This document shows positions 40,701-49,700 of a DNA stretch of 64,000 nucleotides, piece by piece (within the stretch, counting starts at the first letter, position 1; the number at the start of each line of letters is the position of its first letter). Source of the DNA: Crotophaga sulcirostris (lineage: Eukaryota; Chordata; Aves; Cuculiformes; Crotophagidae); the NCBI GenBank assembly GCA_013397455.1, contig VYZB01000120.1:207195-271194 (forward strand). Reading direction: 5' to 3'. A program made the position numbers and the translations under genes. The notes under the pieces were generated by a model, which saw nothing but the letters and a program-made list of their open reading frames with translations, did no database searches and was not told the DNA's origin.

Positions 40701-43700
40701 TCATGAAGTGTTTAAGTAGCTGAAAGATAAATCCCAAAAGAAAGTTATTCAAATAAGACTTAAAATTCAGTAGCTGTCCTTAGGGCAACAATAATTGCTC
40801 CAAGGTATGTTTTTAAAGGTCTATTAATAAACTTCACATATGAGGCCATGAGACAACTGTCACTTTTTGTGCATCACTAGGCCAGAAAAAGACATCCTGC
40901 TGAAAACAATACACAGTTGTTGTAAAACTTACCAAGCTACTAAATATCCTTTACCATTAAATGTCTCATGATTATAACCACTAGGCTACTAATGTTAAAA
41001 GATAACTGATAATACCTAATTAGGTACTTTTAAATACCTAATTAAACACAGGAATTATGACTTCAGACAACAAAACCAAAGCATTATTTAGTCTGCTGTG
41101 TATTGTAACAGTCTCTAAAGTAGCACTATTTTTTGAAGTGCTTCAACAGATAGGGGTAAATGTCATACATGCTGCCTTTGGTCACACAACATGAAGATTT
41201 GCAGCATCCTAGATACCACGCAGAAATAAGCAGCAATGTTCTTGGATCATACTGGCACAGAGGAAGAGATTAGGACAGACCCTCTGAAAACACAGTTCCC
41301 AGGCTCACAGGAGATTCCAAAGACTATCAGTCGCAAGCAGCAGCACCAATCAAATCCTACTCACTTCACCATACTACTATGGGGTACAATTAGCTTGCTA
41401 ATTAGGAGCTATTCCAGATGTAGATTCATTACACTTGGACCATATTTGGAATTTTACCTCCCTAATATATGCTAGAGATACCCCTTGTTTTGTTAGTATT
41501 TTAATTTCCTAAACAAAACCAGGTAAAGCATTAGTCTATTGCAAATGAGTTTGGTTGGGGTAAAGCATCTTCAAAGGCATACTGAGCTGCCTTCAAGCAG
41601 CAATGCTGCAACGAATTGATAATTTAAGTAGTAAATCATTTTTCATAGTTAATCTTCAAATTTAAAATGGCATGAAGAGATTATACATGTGGGGCAGATA
41701 CGCTATACAACAGTGTTCTTATATGTCTCTCAAGAACATCTGGTGATGAACACTGTCAGCCAAGATATCAGTATAGCTCTGTCAAATTCAGTATGTCAAT
41801 TCCTAATCTTATTAAGTGGCTTTTAAAACCTTAAGAGTACTTTGCACCATCTGTGTTCCCCGGGAATTTTATGATAAATTGAAGCCAGATAATAAACCTC
41901 TATTAAATCCTCACTAAAGCTACCTTGCTGATCCCAGTACAACCCCCCCCCCGAGTATACTCCTGGACCATGCACCATTCATAACAAAATCCAGCCACTT
42001 TCACTTTCTGAAGCTGAAGATGACTATTGCTACCATATAGACATAAACAGGGATTCTTCATTCCACTGGTTCTGAAGTTTTAGCAAAAAAATAAAAACTG
42101 TAAGCGCTATGAAAAACACTAAGAATGCAAGTACCACCCTAAATTTAAAGGGAAGTTTTCACACTGAAGAACAGAATTACACCTTATTAAAATCTGAACA
42201 GGTTAAAAAATAGATTTATATACACTAAGTGTATTTGTAAAACAATTTAATCTAAAGGGGAAAAAACAGTCTAAGGTACTTTTCCGTGTGATTAGTTTTA
42301 CACAGTTCTGTTTCAGTTTCTGTCAGCTTAAGTTTTGGGCTTTCCTAAATAAATGCTTTTTTTCAGAGAGTGACAGGATAATATCTTTGGGAAACGATTT
42401 TTCATTTATACATCCAAAACACACACAAACTTTTAAAGCTGAAGCATTATACCAGACCAAAATGTATCAGTGAAATTCAATGTGCTTGTAAATATTATAA
42501 ATATATGTGCTATTGAAGAGGAATATAACCAAATCCAGCATGTTTGAAGCTCTGCTTACTTCAGCATTAGGCATATACGCTTTGAATCCCTGCAAAAGTA
42601 GCTGTGTACCATTCAGGGTTTCTTTCGTACATCCTTGTTCACCTGCATAAAGACATGGCTATTGCCTGTGAACCCTTCTGACCTCATCTATCAGCTCCCA
42701 ACTACATTAATTTTCAATAGGTTACCAGAAACATCAGTGAGCCACAGTTTACCCTTAAAAAGGGATATCCCATATCGGTTCCCCAGAGCAGTACAAAATG
42801 CAGTCGTTGCCTTTCCTGGCCGTTTAGAAACGGAAGAAATGTAATGTGACATTACAGAGAAACATTTAATAACATTTCACCTGCATTTATACTAATATAT
42901 CCAGAAAGTTTTAATTTAATCAAATAATAATAAATAATTTAAATTTAATTAAATAAAGACCGAAACGTTTGTTTTGGTGAAGCANGTTTGTTTTGGTGAA
43001 GCAGGGAACACACATTTGGAATTATATGGGCAACATTGGTTAATTATGCTCACATATTACTTGGCAAAGAGATGCCACAGGAACCCTGACAACTTCATGC
43101 CCAGTTGTTCATTCTACCCTTGCACCCAAATGCTGCTCTTAGCACAACATATCAACATACAAAGCAGTTATGAACACCAACAGCAAACAGCACAGCTTGG
43201 TACTTCCAATGTCAAGATGGAGCCTGCTGATAAACATCTCCCAGCCCCTAGATGTGGGTGCAGAGCATGGCTACATCCTAACTGAAAATTAGTGTCAGAT
43301 TCAGTGTACACATCCGTGTCCACTGGAAGAAGACCTTAATGTCCAAGCAGAAACAGGGCCCCAGCATGCTTCAAGACAACTCAGATGGTTACAGAGGGAC
43401 TCAGAAAATAGGAAAGGACCAAGTCTTTATGTGTTCCTCAAAATTATTTCATTAATTAAATTTCATTGGCCAAACTTTCACTTCCATATCCTACAAAAGA
43501 AACACACTTTGCATAAAAGTCCTTCAGAACCATTGGTCCTATCTCTTGGACTCAACACCTGAAGAGAAGTGCAAAGGCTCTCAAGAAAATTAAGACAACA
43601 TAGCAATAAGAATGAATGCCCCTGAAACACCATTCTCAAGCTAGGGCAGGATTAACTTCTACATTTTTAGGTCTGAAGAAACAGCAGTATTTTACAGTAA

Positions 43701-46700
43701 GCACAAAAGCACCACAAAAATCTACACAAAGCTTTGTGTTCGGAAACAGACCCATTTCCACTATACCTGGTCCTTATCCTTCAAGTGAATGAAATTTTTA
43801 ATGAAGACAACAAACAATATAACATCCTTTGCAAGAACAGAATGGGAACATATTCAGTGCAAATACTTAGTGTTCAATCTGTACTAACTTGCACAGATAA
43901 AATGATAAACTAAATTAGATTATTACCAACATACCAGACTAACCAAACTATGAACTTTGATATCAACTTACCAATGATGTTGATAATTCAGTAGCATGCT
44001 TTTTTTCAAGAAGTCTAATTTCTGTTTATCTTCTGGCTTTGTAGTATCATATGTTTTTGTACAAACAGGTTTACACGTCTCCTTCTTATTGAATGTGAAC
44101 TAAGAAAAATTAAAGACATATGAGGAAAAAGGTTGTAACGAACTTTGCATCATTTCAGTACTTCACAAGTTTCCCCTATGCATTTGTAATTGCCTATACT
44201 ATTATAATAAAAATAGCTAACAAATTACCAAGGGTATGTATGCTAACCATCCAGAGGAGGTTTTTATATTGGTGTGTGCTATAAAACCCTCCAAGAGTTC
44301 CTTGTTACTGATTAAAACCTGGTTTTCTGCAATGATTTACAAGACACGTCATTTCACCTCAGAGCAGCAATGCTGTCCCAGGCAGACTGGATTGATAACT
44401 TCCTCTCTTACTACATGTAAGAGAAGATGAAAACTTCAGTCACCATAAAAGACAAGCTAACTAAATACCATTTATAGTTCTTCCATTTCACAGCTGCGGT
44501 ATTTTCAGATCTGGTTCAAAGAAATAAGAGTACTCAATTCCCTCTAACAAGGGGACAGCTGAGGAGCAAGTATCAGGTTTTGGCAGCTCTCAAAGAGGAA
44601 AGATAACCTCCACAGCATTTCAGGCTACAGCTTCATGATGTGCAGCACATAGTTACAATCAGGTTAAACTGACAGATTTCTGTTATGTGGAATTCAAATT
44701 TGGAAGCTCTTTGAGATAAAACCCTTGCCAAGATATCTTCAAGGTTCATTACATTTGAACATACATATGACCACACACCCCTTGTCAGAGAACAAACCCT
44801 GTAAGGAGACGGTTCTATCCTTTCTCCAAACAATACTTGTCCAAGGTTTTCAGAGGGACGCTTCTTTCCTTCTGCTTGACAAAAATCAAACCTGAATTAG
44901 AGAAAAGATACAAAAGTTAATAAAGTATTCTCAGCTGTAAATATTAAATCTCAGTGCTCCCAAATCAAGACCTTCATCACAAGTAAAGGAACAACACAGC
45001 GTTCCTTCTAGACAATAGTTTCTTCAAAGCATGAAAATCACAGTCACACTTTTAAAAAAAAACAACCCACAAAACAAAACCAACAATCAAACCTCTTCAT
45101 CAGCTATTTCAAAACTCAGTTTATATTAAACATGGTAGCATAAAAGTTTCCTTAAGTTTCTTATTTGACAAGAATTAAACCTTCACACAGAGTTTCACGA
45201 CAGCTCTGTGAGAAAAGCATGCTGGGCAGGAGGGAATAATAAATGCAAAAAAATATATATACACACACACAAAGAAAGTTGCTTTACAACAAGCACTATT
45301 AAATAAACAGGCTATTGCAGTTCCATTCACCAACACATTCAACAGCAAATCCTACAAGTTGTCAACATTTGTGTTCATTAAAGTGCAGACATAACTAGTG
45401 CTTAACCTCTTTAATATTAACAGTCAAAATATTTTTTGAAGCAACGACCTTACATAGTTGTACCAGGCACCGATATATTTTGTGCCTCCTATGAGGAATA
45501 CCAAGAAAACATTTAACACCTCATTAAGATAATTGCTGGGAAGTTCACACCTCATTACCACTTTAAGTCATTTGGCTATAGGCTACTATAGACAGCAGTA
45601 ACACTTTGGTCTATAAAACTACAACTAATATAGAAGAGTGAGTATTATATATATACACACACACACTTTTTAACCTTAAGTTAAGTCACTCTAAATCCAT
45701 GATTCGAAATACATGAGGGCCTACGCCCTAGTTCTAAAGTACTAGCAAAGACAAGCAGGAAGAGGGAAGCAACATATACATCCATCTAGTTGAAAATTCT
45801 GTATTTGCAAACGTGTGATTGCAAAATAGACATTCCTCACTGACAAATTACTGTAGCACGATGTAGATAATATTCTAAGTTAAATTAAATTAATCTTTTT
45901 GGAAGAACTGACAACTTAAATGACAGTGTAATGTACTTACGCAGTGTATTCGTAGGGAAGGACAGACTCTACAGAGTCAAGCCTGTTCACAAACAGCTCG
46001 ATTCCAGACTGAAAGAGTAGAGATAATCAGCAGTTATATTAAAGCACTTCTTCTGTTCTGATGGATATATAAAAATAGATTTGTGTGAATAAGGTAAAGG
46101 AAAGCTGAAAATTTAATATTTGTGTAATTATGCATCTTGAAATGTAGGATCTTGTATAATGAGCTGTTTGTTATCTGCTGACAGCATACGTACAACACTA
46201 TCTAACCATCACAAAAAAAGTGACCACATGACAAAACCACTTTAAGGCTAACAGTCGAACTGCAGAATAGCAAGAAATTATGCACAACAATAATACAATT
46301 GCCACAGTTGCCAGTGTTTTAGTTTAATGCACCAAGTTGGAGCCATTATTAGTCATCACCACAACTTCAGGGTAATAAAAATCTTAACAGAACATGAATA
46401 AAAGTACAGAGGAGATCAGTACTTCTTCCTATAATTAAGCTGCCCCACAATTTTTTCTATATAGCAACTGAAAACTTCACTATGACGACTTAAACAATTT
46501 ATTCAGACTGATACACTATTCTCAGTTTGAACAGAAGCCCTTTCGAAAGAGAAGGTAAGGATACCCACATTTACCTTCTTTAAAACGTTTATCAATAACT
46601 CAAACAACTCTTGAATTAGGACTTGAAATTTGGTCTGCTGTGGTTTCAGACCACTCCAATTTACATACACATTAATTACAGATGGGGTAACATGCTGCTA

Positions 46701-49700
46701 CAGAAAGGGAGAAGTCTCTCACGCTTCCCACTTAGTCTCAAAATCCCTTCCCTTATTTATTCCAGTCCCTCAGTCCCAATACGTTTCAACTGTTTACCTT
46801 ACGTTGCCTTTGGCAGTTATCTGCTTGCACAGTAAACCAATTCAACTGGTTAAAACAGCAAAAGACTGACCCCCAAATTTTTAAAGAGCAGTTTTTAAGC
46901 ATCACAGCAAGCTGAACTGTCTTATTGTGCAATCAGACTAGAGCTGGAGACAACAAAAGGAAGGTGAGTGCTTTCAGGAACAAGACCTCTCCCTTTCAAC
47001 AGCAAGCCATCTACTTTCTCATCATGAATCCACAGGAGAGCTTTTTCGCCCTATGAAAACTCACTCAAGTTTAACCAAGCCAAGAAATTCTGGAGGAGGG
47101 AAAAAAAAAAAGAAAAAGAAAAAAGATGGAACTGTTGACATGCATCTATAGCTCAGATACCTCAGTCAGGTACTGTGTTTTACTGATACACTGTAGATAT
47201 TCATGTGCAAGTCAGGATGCAGTTCCATGAGAGGCAGGCAGCTGAGAGCTGTTTGGTTGATTCAATAAGTGAAGATACATCCCACTGCTCTACTCTTTCC
47301 TCTGCCCCAAGCCATGCAGACCTGCTCCTTACCTCTGAGGAGCGCAAGCTTGTCCTGTTTCTGTCAGCCACTTTAACTTACTAACACAGCTAGAAAACTA
47401 ATTTGGCAAAAAAGCTGGATAATTTCCTGCCATAGTAATAAGCTCAAACACAGATTTAACAAATAACATAGCTGGGACAACACAGAGGTCAGGAATACAT
47501 TGCCCAGAGAAAGGCACGAATTAAATCTTTCACTACCAGCAGTAAGGAAATAAACTGCCTCTGTTGGTCACAGAACCACAGCCTTAGATTAGCCATTTTT
47601 CATTGGAGGAGGATATTTACCCGAATACTCCAAGGTTCCACAAGAAGTACATGCATTACTGCAGATCAGCATCTTTGATAAACAATTTCCCATACAACAG
47701 GAAGTCCCCTTTGGAGCCATCAGTATTTTTTAAACAAAATAAGGATTCTTAATGTTCAGGCAAGAGTTTCTATTTAAGTCTGCACAGATCACATTCTATT
47801 TCTGATGATATTCTGGCTGGAAACAGGAAAAGTAGTCAAACTGAGCCTGCCCAAGCAGATTATTGGACAGCTTGGAGGAAGGGGGAAAGTCACAAGTCTC
47901 ACCATTCTTGTTCTGCTCGTATGTGCCCCACTAACAACTTCCCATTCCACCTCACCAAGGAGACCCACAGAGTTTATAACAGACAAACAGTACCATTTAG
48001 AGATCTGGTCTGTGGACCTAAATCCTCAAAGCAGAGGAAAATTCAGTATTGTTACTGATATCATGATCAACAGTGACAATTATAAGAACTTTCTGAGAAC
48101 ATCTTAAAAAATGAAGGTTGTCCAGGGAAGCTTAGTTTTGCCCACTTAAATGAATATTATGATGTAGCAATTACCTTATCACATATTGTTTCTCCTCACC
48201 AGGCACCAGACTACATTCAGTTGCTTACTACATGGAGAGAATTAGATGTGAAGAGTGATTTAGACTTCTCCATATGCCTGTGTCTCACTCAGTATGTAAA
48301 CTAGCTGGCACAAAGTAGAGGAATCTAAAAGGTGGGGAATTTCAAAAAGAGATAATAATACACCTGTTGAGGTTATGCTAAAATGCTCAGCTAGTCACTT
48401 AATTTACACTACCTAAGCACCTCACTTCACGTTTACAGAACTATAAATTCTCAGGATAAGGAGACAAATGTTTTGTACATATCATACGAGGGAAAAAAAT
48501 AAAGACATCTAAGAAAGAACACTCCCTAAGTGTCTCAGGTTGGTTACAAAAGACAGTAGGCAACCTGGTTTACTTGACTTTAAAAAAAATAATTCTGCTA
48601 CCATCATAGCTTAAAACAGGAAGAATTAAAAAATAGTAATATTTTTCAGCAACATTCAAAAAAACTACAAACTTCAGGTTCTTAGTCTGTAGTTGAAGAA
48701 AAAAAATCCTTAAGAGGGTGGTGCAGCACTGTAACAGGTCACCCAGGGAGGTGACGGATGCTCCATGCTTGGATGTTCTCAAGACTTGCTCAAACAAAGG
48801 TACAGCTGACCTGACCTAGTCTTGGCAACAGTCTTGCTTCAACCAGGAGGATAGAACATGTGACCTCCTGAGGTCACTTACAGAGACCATTTCTATGATC
48901 ATATAAAACAATGTCCACAGAATGTTTTGCTACCACAACAGAAGCAGCATGGAAACAAGAGTGAAAACACCCACAGTTATGTGTTAGGTGCAAGATTTGG
49001 TCGAATGGAATAAAACATTTAAAGAAGGGAAAAGACATTTACGGCAACTACACCTTTATTACAAGTTTGGCTTATTACCTGCTCTACTGATTCACGACAG
49101 CAAATGGATAAAGTCAGTGCAAGGCAGTTACCAGAAGCACACAGTTTAAATAAGACTGCTGTTCTGAAGAATCATGGACCAGTGTTTCATGTAATACAGA
49201 AGCTGAGAGATCAGGAACTGAGACACACACTTTCAAAAGCAATAAAGGCAAGGCATCATAAAAGCTATCAGTCTTGAACTTTCTCATGCAAGTCTGAAGG
49301 CATGGCTTGGTGTAATTTCCATCACAGCAGCAGCGAACAACTTCTAAAGCTCACCCCAAGAAGTAAAGACTATTTTAAGTACAGCCAATGTCCTTACCAA
49401 TAGGTAATTTAGTTATGTGAACTTTTCTTAGTGTTTATGTAGGCATGAAAATGAGTTCCAGCTTCACTTGAGAGTCTAAGGCCGAGAAGCCCCTATGTTT
49501 CAGATTTTGGCAGCCAGGAAGACACAGCAACGAAAGTTTGCCTTGATTTTATATCTGCTTGCAGCCATCAGCTGCTCACTCCTGCCAGAAATCACCACCA
49601 CCCTTCCCGTCACGGTGATTCTGACTTTCTGCAGCTTTCCAACAAGTATTTAAAAGCACCCAAGAGATAAGCAGCTGGGGGGGGCCACAAAAATAATCCA

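Larger units (their letters stand above)
39480..43971. other. TM9SF2 intron 4
   Basis: A 4.5-kb intron. It holds one CR1 fragment, a ten-base C tract near 41943-41952 and the duplicated 18-mer with a single N. Confidence 0.8.
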
